Source of the DNA: Acidithrix ferrooxidans
Lineage (GTDB): Bacteria; Actinomycetota; Acidimicrobiia; Acidimicrobiales; Acidimicrobiaceae
Assembly: GCF_000949295.1 (NCBI RefSeq)
Contig: NZ_JXYS01000079.1
Coordinates: 679 to 43,682 of the forward strand
DNA: 43,004 nt
Direction: 5' to 3'
The position numbers and the translations under genes were made by a program. The notes beneath the pieces are model-generated. The model did not search any database. It was not told where the DNA came from and was given only the letters and a program-made list of their open reading frames with translations. Below, one piece after another: positions 16,902 through 24,613 of the stretch. How positions within the stretch are numbered: position 1 is the stretch's first letter; each line of letters opens with the position of its first letter.

Positions 16902-17894
16902 TTGAAACTGACTCCAAGCAAAGAAACTTTCGTGAAAATCTCCTCTTTAATCCCATCGCTTGTCAAGCTAATCGATTCCATCCAACGAAAAAACAAAGTC
17001 GCTTCATTTATGGTTGCGGTGTATATAAAATCCTCGAGAGATCGAGTCTCTTCGATGGCTGCGCTCTTTGCCTATTATGCCCTCTTTGCGATTATCCCAC
17101 TATTAATCCTTCTTGTGGGCCTCTTGGGGATCTTTACGACCCACAACAGTTCCCTCAAAGAAACGGTCCTAAATTCAGCTTTAGCGAACTTCCCAATCAT
17201 TGGCGCCCAGATTAAATCCAACATTCACGTACTGGTGATTGGAACTATCAGCTCGATCGTCTCGGTCGTAACATTAGCCTCAGCTACGAAAGGGCTATCC
17301 TCCATCGCCATGCGATCAATGCAGGACATCTGGTACGTGGTACCAGCCGAGCGCGGAGGCTTTGCACCCCAACTTGGCAGAAAGATCCTATGGAGCTTAG
17401 TGATTGGAATTGGATCAATAGCATCGACAACCCTAGCTGCTTATTCATCAAGATTCTTGATAATTTCAATCCTCATCGCCGCCCTAATCAACATAGCAAT
17501 GTTCATCTTGGCTACAAATATCTGCTTACCTAAGTCGATTGGCATTCGTAAGATCTGGCGCGGTGCTGTTGCAGGAGCAATCGTCTGGCAGATCCTTCAG
17601 TTCTTTGGCTCTTCGATCGTCTCTCATCAACTCTCAAAGGCAAGCGCTCTATATGGCTTCTTTGGGATCGTAATCGGGCTTTTAACATGGGTTTATCTGA
17701 TCAGCTACGTCACGTTAATCACTGCACAGATCGACGTCGTATTTGAGCTCAAACTTTGGCCAAGATCGTTGGATCGATCTAACCCAACCACAGCCGACCT
17801 AGCTGCTCAAAAGCTACAAAACAAGGCAAATGTCATCTACACAAACCAAACCTTAGAGTCGACACCCGCACCAAAATCTATAAATGGGAGATGA
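16902..17894 (+). CDS. YihY/UPF0761-family integral membrane protein
   Basis: 330 residues with a six-helix pattern. Hydrophobic spans lie at roughly 52-80, 106-130, 162-185, 186-208, 222-242 and 250-280, as expected for the YihY (formerly BrkB or RNase BN) family. The region ALFAYYALFAIIPLLILLVG is family-typical. The function is unknown; it was once misassigned as RNase BN. The TTG start at 16902 has AGGGTGG too close upstream, so GTG 16932 or ATG 17010 remain possible. It interrupts the conserved neighbourhood of pheS and the rRNA methyltransferase gene, on the opposite strand. Confidence 0.85.
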   Translation: MKLTPSKETFVKISSLIPSLVKLIDSIQRKNKVASFMVAVYIKSSRDRVSSMAALFAYYALFAIIPLLILLVGLLGIFTTHNSSLKETVLNSALANFPIIGAQIKSNIHVLVIGTISSIVSVVTLASATKGLSSIAMRSMQDIWYVVPAERGGFAPQLGRKILWSLVIGIGSIASTTLAAYSSRFLIISILIAALINIAMFILATNICLPKSIGIRKIWRGAVAGAIVWQILQFFGSSIVSHQLSKASALYGFFGIVIGLLTWVYLISYVTLITAQIDVVFELKLWPRSLDRSNPTTADLAAQKLQNKANVIYTNQTLESTPAPKSINGR

Positions 17895-18079
17895 AAAACC
17901 AACGGCCCTACCATGCGCCCGTTACAAACTTTCAATTCACCCAACCGTTCAGAGTCGAACCCGGAACTACTACAAATCCACATACGACAACAGAGCTATC
18001 TCCTGCCACCCAGATCAAAGAAGGTTACCACTTCGATAACCACGACAACCTCGACAGTTCGCCGCTCACCAAAGTTTAA
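17891..18079 (+). CDS. Small hypothetical protein overlapping the YihY gene
   Basis: 62 residues from an ATG that overlaps the YihY stop codon by 4 bp (ATGA), an arrangement typical of translational coupling. The product is polar, rich in Thr, Pro and Asn, without a hydrophobic segment, and probably disordered. I recognise no family. It may be a real small partner or chance extension. The coupling is the only support. Confidence 0.4.
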   Translation: MKNQRPYHAPVTNFQFTQPFRVEPGTTTNPHTTTELSPATQIKEGYHFDNHDNLDSSPLTKV

Positions 18080-19432
18080 ACCCAATTAGTCAAAATCCAA
18101 TTAATCGTGCCCTCGGTTGGCACTTCGTCACCCAGGGCATCGCCTTGAATGAAACGGCGCTCACGAGCGTACCGTGGGCCTCGCCACGACACCATCACAG
18201 ACAGGCAACACCTCTGCTAAAGCAACACTTGGGTCTATAAAAGAATCCAATAAGGTACTGACGTAGAGAGGTACCTGCCTAGATTTTCGAAAATCAAATG
18301 ACATCGACCGACGTGTTAGTCCCACACGGCAATAAAAGCACACTTATGGTCGAACTAGGACTGGAGGTTCTTGAGGGAATACGAGCGCTACAGATGGCTT
18401 TCGCTGCGCTTCTTCTGGATTACTAGCAACCTGAATCGCCACGCGGGTTGCGAAGTCAACTTTCAAATCATAAACTTAAGGATACGTTTCTTGGTACTGT
18501 TCTAAGAGAAAGTCGCGAGTCCCAGAGGGCCAGCCCGAGGATGCCAAGTGGTATCGTCTAGGACGGGAGCCGGGACCCGCGCATTTATTGAATCAAATTC
18601 GCGCCAAAGTAAATAGCTTTCCCTGCCACTCCTCCTTATTGGAGTCGGTCGAAATAGCCCTTAAGTACTCAGAAAAAACTCGTACAATCCCACAAACTGC
18701 TCCAACCAACCGAAATAATGGATCCTTCTTTGCGTGTCAGCCATAGGTAAGCTATCCAGAATCGTAAAGATTGTTTAGCCCATCAAGAATCGTTACCCCG
18801 TCGCGTCCATCCTCTCCTTGGCCTCGACTCTCCTTCCACAGCTTCGCAATCCTTCATGGAAGATTGCCGGAGCAATCGTGGTAAATCCGCTGGATCGCGC
18901 CACAATAAGAGGACGCCGTCCATTAGCGATTCCAGGAGTTCAAAACCGGGTCAGGTGATCTATATCAACGATGCACCAAGGCAACTGAATCTAACCAAAA
19001 TTGAGAGTTGCATTTGGCATCTCTCAATTTCCACCAAATCTACCTTAGTACTTCGTTACAATTAAAAGCTGAGTGGAGCCACTGGCTCAGACGTGTTAGG
19101 GCCATTGTGGTCAAGCGTATCCAAATAAGCCTCGAAAGAAATTGCAAGTGATCAAGTCCATCTGCGCCTGGTAGTGGTAGCGGTAATAGCATCGCCCACA
19201 AGAAACCTCACGACTTCAAGAAAACTTGCCGAACAGTACCTGCTAGCTGGCTAAACGGCAGATTCTCATTTGTTATCACAAATTGACGCTGTCGTTTGGA
19301 CCGGCCATCGCATCGCAGAAAAGGGAGTTAATCACACTATTACCAGGAATAAAAAGTAGTTAGAATCAGCAGGCAGAAGTCCGCTATCAGGGTATGTCAA
19401 TTCAGAAAAGATCAATCATCATATATAGTTCG
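18080..19432. other. 1.35 kb gene-poor segment, probably decayed DNA
   Basis: No intact gene is visible between the YihY unit and the rRNA methyltransferase. A minus-strand frame from about 18598 to 18161 is open apart from two TAA codons (18344-18346 and about 18473-18475). It reads RRYHLASSGWPSGTRDFLLE and later DFATRVAIQVASNPEEAQRK, which looks protein-like but unidentified. A plus-strand frame around 18790-18955 (PSWKIAGAIVVNPLDRATIR) is similar. A perfect 10 bp inverted repeat with a 13 nt loop lies at 18998-19030. Fragments of old transferred genes are the likeliest explanation. Confidence 0.45.
18998..19030. terminator. Hairpin, possible terminator
   Basis: aaattgagag (18998-19007) and ctctcaattt (19021-19030) pair perfectly over 10 bp. 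On the minus strand it is followed by CAATTTTGG-like sequence. It could end readthrough from the methyltransferase/rplT side, though it is 400 bp downstream. Confidence 0.4.
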
Positions 19433-20230
19433 CTATATCAAACCGACAAAACCACGTTGTCTGGCTGACTCAAAGAGTAATAGTGTTGCTGCCATCGAAG
19501 CATTCAGAGACTCGAGACTAGGGGCGGTTGGAATTCGAACCATCTTATCGCAGCGGTCCTCAACCTCTTTGGTAATTCCAAAGGCCTCGTTGCCAATTAC
19601 AATCGCTACATTTGCAGAGAGTTGTGCATCAACATATGAAAGTTGCGAGCCAAGGCTAGTCCCGTAGATCTCATATCCTCGATTGGAAATCTCCGCCAAA
19701 GTGTCGTCTTTATCAACGGCAACGGTGACGTCCACAAAAAATATGGAACCAACAGAAGAACGAACAACCTTGGGGTTATAAGGGTCGACACAACCTGGGA
19801 GAAAGACGATCTCACGGATACCCGAGGCATGCGCTGATCTAATTATGGTACCTGCGTTGCCAGGGTCTCGAATCTCATCTAACACAAGTATTGGCAATGT
19901 GGTACTAGATGATGGAGTTCGCCTGGTCTCCATTGGAGCCACCGCAACGACAGGTTGGGCATTCGAGAGATCCAATATCGCCTCTAGGAGACCGCTCTCA
20001 ACTTCAAAGACGGAGATCCCTCGCTCAAAAGAGTCGGTAATCAAAGGAAAATGGCTCTGATTTAGATCGCAGGAGTAATAGACACCCTCTAGATCGATTC
20101 CCGATCGAAGTGCTGCCTCAAGGCAATTAGGGCCCTCAAGGACAAATGCTCTCTCAGAAAGACGGAAGCTGGCCTTGGAGACCAGCTTCCTCAATCTCTT
20201 TATACGTTCGCTTCGCCCGCTCAAACGCAT
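19433..20230 (-). CDS. SpoU/TrmH-family RNA 2'-O-methyltransferase (TsnR-like)
   Basis: 265 residues. The N-terminal substrate-binding domain (about 1-100, KLVSKASFRLSERAFVLEGP) is followed by the knotted SpoU domain. Its three motifs are RDPGNAGTIIRSA (121-133), VIGNEAFGI (211-219) and SLNASMAATLLLFE (241-254). It methylates a ribose in rRNA or tRNA using SAM; the exact site is not known. Its position between rplT and pheS is the same as that of the mycobacterial tsnR gene, which supports a 23S rRNA role. It starts 75 bp after rplT. Confidence 0.93.
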   Translation of the reverse strand: MRLSGRSERIKRLRKLVSKASFRLSERAFVLEGPNCLEAALRSGIDLEGVYYSCDLNQSHFPLITDSFERGISVFEVESGLLEAILDLSNAQPVVAVAPMETRRTPSSSTTLPILVLDEIRDPGNAGTIIRSAHASGIREIVFLPGCVDPYNPKVVRSSVGSIFFVDVTVAVDKDDTLAEISNRGYEIYGTSLGSQLSYVDAQLSANVAIVIGNEAFGITKEVEDRCDKMVRIPTAPSLESLNASMAATLLLFESARQRGFVGLI

Positions 20231-20305
20231 GGCTTACCCAAACGACCTAGTCGTCAGAGAAACCAAAACGAAATAAGACGAAAGGCAATAGTAAAGCAAC
20301 TGTCT

Positions 20306-20674
20306 CTAAGCTTCTTTAGCGGCTAAGGCTTCTTTGGCTACACTAGCGATCTGGGCAAAGGTGTCGCCATCGGTGACAGCTAGCTCTGCGAGCACTCGCC
20401 TATCCAAATCAATCTCCGCTAACTTTAGCCCTGCGATCAACTGAGAGTAGCTGATGCCATTCAAACGCGCTGCTGCATTGATCCTTTGAATCCACAAGCG
20501 ACGAAAATCACCCTTTCGCGCGCGACGGTCGCGATATGAGTACTGCAAAGCGTGCATGACTGCTTCGTTTGCTGACCTAAAACTCTTTGACCGATTACCG
20601 TAGTAACCTTTAGCGGACTCTAATACTGCTTTATGGTTTTTCTTGGCGTGAACGCCACGTTTTACTCGAGCCAC
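20306..20674 (-). CDS. rplT: Ribosomal protein bL20
   Basis: 122 residues. A basic large-subunit protein that binds 23S rRNA early in assembly. The highly conserved [24 protein letters not shown] start and [18 protein letters not shown] (quoted in parts) identify it. The GTG start has AGGTAGGA upstream. It is third in the infC-rpmI-rplT order and may repress the operon as in other bacteria, though no leader structure could be confirmed. Confidence 0.98.
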   Translation of the reverse strand: MARVKRGVHAKKNHKAVLESAKGYYGNRSKSFRSANEAVMHALQYSYRDRRARKGDFRRLWIQRINAAARLNGISYSQLIAGLKLAEIDLDRRVLAELAVTDGDTFAQIASVAKEALAAKEA

Positions 20675-20810
20675 TTGTCCTACCTTTCCTCAAAACTAAT
20701 CGCACCTAACCATCAATGAAAGATGCACAAACCAAAATACGATCTATCGCATTCTCCTGTAAGACCTATAAAACCAAGATCTATAAATCCGCGACCGATA
20801 ACCGGCTCTG

Positions 20811-21005
20811 TTAGAGACCTAGCATTCGACGGATTTGTCGAGCCTGGCCGCCAGTAACTTCAGCATCTTGTGCCAAGCGCCTTGTCCTTGTTGAGGACTT
20901 CTTCTCGAGCAAATGCGCTCGATAAGACTTGCGCCTTGTAATCTTTCCGGTAGAAGTCACTTTAAAGCGCTTCTTCGCACCGGTATCAGTCTTCATCTTT
21001 GGCAT
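20811..21005 (-). CDS. rpmI: Ribosomal protein bL35
   Basis: 64 residues, full length, starting [20 protein letters not shown] as in the family. It is a very basic large-subunit protein. ATG has GGGAG 8 bp upstream. It lies between infC and rplT, 322 bp after infC and 136 bp before rplT. Confidence 0.98.
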   Translation of the reverse strand: MPKMKTDTGAKKRFKVTSTGKITRRKSYRAHLLEKKSSTRTRRLAQDAEVTGGQARQIRRMLGL

Positions 21006-21327
21006 AACTATGCTCCCATCTCATTTATCTAAAAACTTCTCGTACCCTAGGCATTCGTCCACGGCAATCAAGTATCCAAAACTAAAAGTACCCCAACTGG
21101 TGCCAAGGCGAAACAGCGGCCGGTCAAAAAGAAAACACGACCTCTAGCAAAACACCAAAAGTAACTGCATCAACTTTAGCGCACCAAACAATAAACTTTT
21201 TTGGGCTTTAGGGACACAAATAACCATCGACCCGAGTCAAAGAATCAGGCAAGTATCAGCTTTTCAACATAGTCTTACCAGTAACCTTGGGACTGTCAGA
21301 ATAGACAGTGCCTCTCGGCAATCCTAA
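21006..21327. other. Long infC-rpmI spacer
   Basis: 322 bp between two genes that are usually almost adjacent. A small hairpin (actgtc 21292-21297, gacagt 21304-21309) follows the infC stop. The rest shows no gene. It could hold a second promoter or an r-protein binding leader for rpmI-rplT. Confidence 0.4.
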
Positions 21328-21927
21328 CTAAATATCACCATCGGCGATAATGTTAGGATGATCATCCCCGCTGTCGCTACGAGTAGCTACAGGTTTTACT
21401 GGTGACTTACGCTCGGGTGCTAAAACCAAAATCATGTTCTTCCCGTCAAGCTTCGCCGCAGCCTCAACCTTGGCGATTCCGGCGGTCTTCACTTCGATCT
21501 TATCGAGAATCGACTTACCGAGCTCTGGATGAAATACTTCTCGTCCTCTAAACATCACAGTAATTTTGACTTTATGGCCCTCACCTAGAAACTTGATAAC
21601 CTGTCGGGTCTTAGTGTCAAAATCTCCGATGCCAATCTTTGGACGGTACTTCATCTCTTTTAGCTGCGAGCTTACCGACTTGCGCCTTGAATCTCTAGCC
21701 TTTTGAGCGCTATCAAACTTGAATTTGCCATAGTCCATTATTCGACAAACTGGAGGCATTGCATTAGGTGCCACCTCCACCAAGTCAAGGTCCATGGTCT
21801 TGGCAAGATCTATAGCCTCGGCCACAGATTTAATGCCTAGCTGATTTCCTTCTTGATCGACGAGTCGAACTTCTCGCGCGCGAATCCTCTCGTTTGTACG
21901 AGGTTCACCTGGTGTTGCAGTTGCTAT
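21328..21927 (-). CDS. infC: Translation initiation factor IF-3, AUA start
   Basis: 199 residues. IF3 binds the 30S subunit and proofreads the start codon. The family core LDLVEVAPNAMPPVCRIMDY, KEMKYRPKIGIGDFDTK and VTVMFRGRE-like KITVMFRGREVFHPELG are intact. The conserved N-terminal segment PRTNERIRAREVRLVD lies upstream of the first GTG (21825). The frame is closed by TAG at 21928-21930, so translation must begin at or after 21927. The only candidate with a proper Shine-Dalgarno (GGGAG, 9 bp upstream) is ATA at 21925-21927. Non-AUG starts in infC are known (AUU in E. coli) and allow IF3 to repress itself. It heads infC-rpmI-rplT. Confidence 0.93.
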   Translation of the reverse strand: MATATPGEPRTNERIRAREVRLVDQEGNQLGIKSVAEAIDLAKTMDLDLVEVAPNAMPPVCRIMDYGKFKFDSAQKARDSRRKSVSSQLKEMKYRPKIGIGDFDTKTRQVIKFLGEGHKVKITVMFRGREVFHPELGKSILDKIEVKTAGIAKVEAAAKLDGKNMILVLAPERKSPVKPVATRSDSGDDHPNIIADGDI

Positions 21928-22002
21928 CTAACATCACTCCCTAAGTATGAAAAATTCAAACCAAAATCGACATCACTAAAAAAGAGACACTCGATCGGTA
22001 CT

Positions 22003-22031
22003 AAATTAAAAATTACAACAAATTGGCTCAA
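22003..22031 (-). promoter_or_regulatory. Candidate promoter of infC-rpmI-rplT
   Basis: On the minus strand TTGAGC (22026-22031) and TAATTT (22003-22008) are separated by exactly 17 bp. This would give a leader of about 70 nt before the ATA start of infC. Confidence 0.4.
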
Positions 22032-22142
22032 TAAATCAAGCGAACTCTATGCCGAACTGAGTCGAGCCCGATGAAATAAGATTCATCAAGGCGGCAGCCG
22101 AAGCTAGCACTTGCAAAGAATAGTGCTATTAGTCTATCGGTA

Positions 22143-22514
22143 ATGAGTACGCTTTGGACACCTGATGGTGAATACACCCCGAAAACAGAACAAAATGAAA
22201 CCCCGGCGCCACAGCAGATGGGAGATTTGAAGAATGCCGAGGAAAAAAAGGACGAAACACAGGAGCTGGCAGATCAAATTAGAAAAGCCGATCCAGCGGT
22301 AATCGTGGCAAATCACTGCTATGGCCTCTTCGAACTTGCCGCAATACACCTTTCAGATCAGCCACCAAATCTAATTGGCGCATCTCTTGCCATTGACGCA
22401 CTAGCTGGTATTGTAACCTCACTTGAAGGTAGACTTGGCGAATACGAGCCAGAACTAACTGATGCCCTAGCACAGCTTCGCCTAGCATTTATCCAGATGT
22501 CTTCGCTCCAGTAG
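22143..22514 (+). CDS. DUF1844-family protein
   Basis: 123 residues. The N-terminal part (SLWTPDGE-like STLWTPDGEYTP, then acidic and Gln-rich) is variable. The C-terminal 60 residues (NHCYGLFELAAIHLSDQPPN, LAIDALAGIVTSLEGRLGE) are the DUF1844 helical domain. Function is unknown. A gene of this family sits beside infC in many actinobacteria, as here, divergent from it by 215 bp. There is no clear Shine-Dalgarno, so a leaderless transcript is possible. Confidence 0.85.
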   Translation: MSTLWTPDGEYTPKTEQNETPAPQQMGDLKNAEEKKDETQELADQIRKADPAVIVANHCYGLFELAAIHLSDQPPNLIGASLAIDALAGIVTSLEGRLGEYEPELTDALAQLRLAFIQMSSLQ

Positions 22515-22543
22515 CGATTCCACGGAGCTGCTAATACCTAATA

Positions 22544-22588
22544 GATCTGAGTTTCAGCAAAGCAATATGCTCACCTGAGACTCAGATC
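22544..22588. terminator. Hairpin after DUF1844, probable terminator
   Basis: gatctgagtttcag (22544-22557) pairs with ctgagactcagatc (22575-22588) over 14 bp with one G-T position and a 17 nt loop. It begins 30 bp after the DUF1844 stop. It lacks a T-run on either side. Its right arm also contains the stop codon of the small minus-strand ORF. Confidence 0.5.
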
Positions 22589-22768
22589 AAGACCATAGCC
22601 AAAATGACAAATTCGCCGATCCATAACAAATCCTGCCCTACAAACATTGGCCGAACCATAGATAGCACACTTGCATCCATTCACATAACATATAGAGAAA
22701 AAACAATCGGAATCCGCGCCTAAAAACTCTCGATAAATGGACATCAAAATTGGTATCAAGATAACCAT
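22571..22768 (-). CDS. Candidate small cysteine-rich peptide
   Basis: 65 residues from ATG 22768, which has AGGGG 6 bp upstream. The first 16 residues are hydrophobic (MVILIPILMSIYREF) and could be a membrane or weak signal segment. The rest carries six cysteines at 22, 27, 32, 34, 43 and 54. I recognise no family. It may be chance, since the region is otherwise non-coding and the stop lies inside a hairpin. Confidence 0.28.
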   Translation of the reverse strand: MVILIPILMSIYREFLGADSDCFFSICYVNGCKCAIYGSANVCRAGFVMDRRICHFGYGLDLSLR

Positions 22769-23127
22769 GGCCGACCCCTGATTTCGCACAAGTACTCCAC
22801 CACTAGAGATGGCCGCAAGAAATCGATGGCGTAGCCTAAGTTATAGCCAAAGTTACAGCCAAAAGACGAGCTGAAGCTTAAATCAAGTCGGCTTCGCCAC
22901 TATGTCTACACGTCCAAGGATTGCACGCCACAGAACAATGGATGCCGTTGCAAATCTCCCATCCCCACAGGGGAACTTATCGTGAATTTAACGCCACACG
23001 GCTACAAGACGAGAGTTGTACCCCGCCCAAAATCAAAAAGCACCCATATAGGTAAATTCAGCCCAACAATGGAGCTAGGGATGAGGCGGCGACCGAAACC
23101 TTACCTTATCGTCAATCAAAAGAAGCA

Positions 23128-24003
23128 CTACGGGATAATTTTAGAGAGCGGAAGCTCCAAGATGCCGGTAGCACCTGCGTCTACCAACATTGGAATCAAG
23201 GTGTTAATCCCCTTGCGCGGCACGACCGTCTCGACCGCAAAACCAGCGTGACCAAAGAGTTCTGCCACCGTAGGCGCCTTCATGGATGGAATTAGAGAAA
23301 TTACCTTCTCGAGATCCGATCCACCCACATTCAGCTTGAGTAAGACTTGACCCCTTGCAGCAAGCGTTCCCGACAAGAGGGTATAGAGCTGATTCATCGC
23401 GTGCCTTTTAGCCGGATCAGCAGCAGCAATTGGATTAGCCAAAAGTTCAGTGTACGAGACCAAAACTGTATCGATAATACGCAGTCCTGCCGCGCGGATA
23501 GCCCTTCCGGTCTCAGTGATTTCTACCACAGCATCGGCTATATCTGGAATTTTAGCTTCAGTCGCTCCATAAGAAAGAAATACGTCTGCATCAATCCCTT
23601 TGTCCTCGAAATATCGTCGAGTCAAATTCGGGTACTCGGTAGTCACCCTGACGCCGTCTTTGAGATCTGAGACCGACTTGACTCCTGAAGATTCCGAAAC
23701 TGCCAGCACAACTCGAATTGGATTAGTAGTGACCTTTGAGTATCTCAGCTCTCCAATACTCACCAACGTGCTCGAGGTCTCTTCAACCCAATCTCGACCG
23801 GTAATTCCTATGTCAAAGAGGCCATCGGCAACATAGGTTGGAATCTCCTGTGGTCGCAAGATTCGAACCTCATCGATCCTTGGGTCGTCGACGCTAGCTC
23901 GATAGTCCACCTCCGATGAACGCTCAACAACTAGATCAGCATCTCCAAATAGCTCCAGAGTCGCCTTCTCCAACGATCCCTTTGGAAGCACAACCTTTAG
24001 CAT
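23128..24003 (-). CDS. hisG: ATP phosphoribosyltransferase (long form)
   Basis: 291 residues. It catalyses the first step of histidine synthesis, joining ATP and PRPP. The catalytic part includes FDIGITGRDWVEE (about 62-74) and VRVTTEYPNLTRRYFEDKGI. The last 75 residues form the HisG_C regulatory domain typical of the long, histidine-inhibited form that needs no HisZ. The start is ATG. The usual actinobacterial partner hisE is not next to it in this window. Confidence 0.97.
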   Translation of the reverse strand: MLKVVLPKGSLEKATLELFGDADLVVERSSEVDYRASVDDPRIDEVRILRPQEIPTYVADGLFDIGITGRDWVEETSSTLVSIGELRYSKVTTNPIRVVLAVSESSGVKSVSDLKDGVRVTTEYPNLTRRYFEDKGIDADVFLSYGATEAKIPDIADAVVEITETGRAIRAAGLRIIDTVLVSYTELLANPIAAADPAKRHAMNQLYTLLSGTLAARGQVLLKLNVGGSDLEKVISLIPSMKAPTVAELFGHAGFAVETVVPRKGINTLIPMLVDAGATGILELPLSKIIP

Positions 24004-24201
24004 TCAAACCTCTACTTTATTCAAACTCATCGATAATAACCCTAGCCGTCAAGGATCTGACCAAGAGTAACCTTGAGCAATTGATTTGTGGATGTTTCGC
24101 CAATATCCAAAGAACTCAACCAAACCAACGATTCACCCTCTTTGAATGCAAACAAATACAAAGGTGATGGTCCATCAGGTAAGCCTCAAATGACTTTCAC
24201 T

Positions 24202-24609
24202 TTATGACTTTGAACCAATGCCAGCCACAAAAGCAAGTCCCATGGCGATTCCTCTTCTCACCTCAGCACTTCGCATCGTTCTAAACAATTCCATAAATGT
24301 TGGAGAACGCTTAGATCCAAGGATCTCCGAAGTAGCCGAAAGACCACTTTGGAGGCCCCGGAGCAACTTCGGATCGAGTTGTCCTGCCAATCCTAAAAAA
24401 CGAGCCAAATTTTCAATTCCTTGTCGAGTCGATGGATTATTCATCTTCTCCACAATCACACTTGTCGACTGCGGTCCATTCTCTAAAAGGGCATTCAACA
24501 ACTCAGTGACCTTTGAGGTTGAGAGGTTCTCCACAAGACGTGCCAGCTCATCTTGAATCAATAGCTTTTCATCAAATTCTGGTTTGTAATTTTCAATCGC
24601 CTTGGCCAT
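24202..24609 (-). CDS. DUF1641-family protein, formate dehydrogenase partner
   Basis: 135 residues from ATG 24609. DUF1641 proteins (such as B. subtilis YrhD/YjgD) are found beside formate dehydrogenase-like molybdoenzymes; their role is not established. The helical region TSKVTELLNALLENGPQ, IENLARFLGLAGQLDP and LRTMRSAEVRRGIAMGL-like FRTMRSAEVRRGIAMGLAF are visible. The start is placed at the second Met, since GGAGG lies 11 bp upstream; ATG 24627 would overlap fdhA by 14 bp. The short spacing to fdhA implies one operon. Confidence 0.85.
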   Translation of the reverse strand: MAKAIENYKPEFDEKLLIQDELARLVENLSTSKVTELLNALLENGPQSTSVIVEKMNNPSTRQGIENLARFLGLAGQLDPKLLRGLQSGLSATSEILGSKRSPTFMELFRTMRSAEVRRGIAMGLAFVAGIGSKS

Positions 24610-24613
24610 TGGA

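Larger units (their letters stand above)
22515..23127. other. Gap between DUF1844 and hisG
   Basis: 613 bp. It holds a hairpin (22544-22588), a small cysteine-rich ORF on the minus strand (22571-22768) and a 12 bp tandem duplication (aagttatagcca/aagttacagcca, 22838-22861). The 260 bp next to the hisG stop show nothing recognisable. Confidence 0.5.

Noticed and set aside
18161-18343. 60-codon minus-strand ORF as an intact gene
   Set aside because: It is the last piece of a longer frame with internal stops; better described as a possible remnant.
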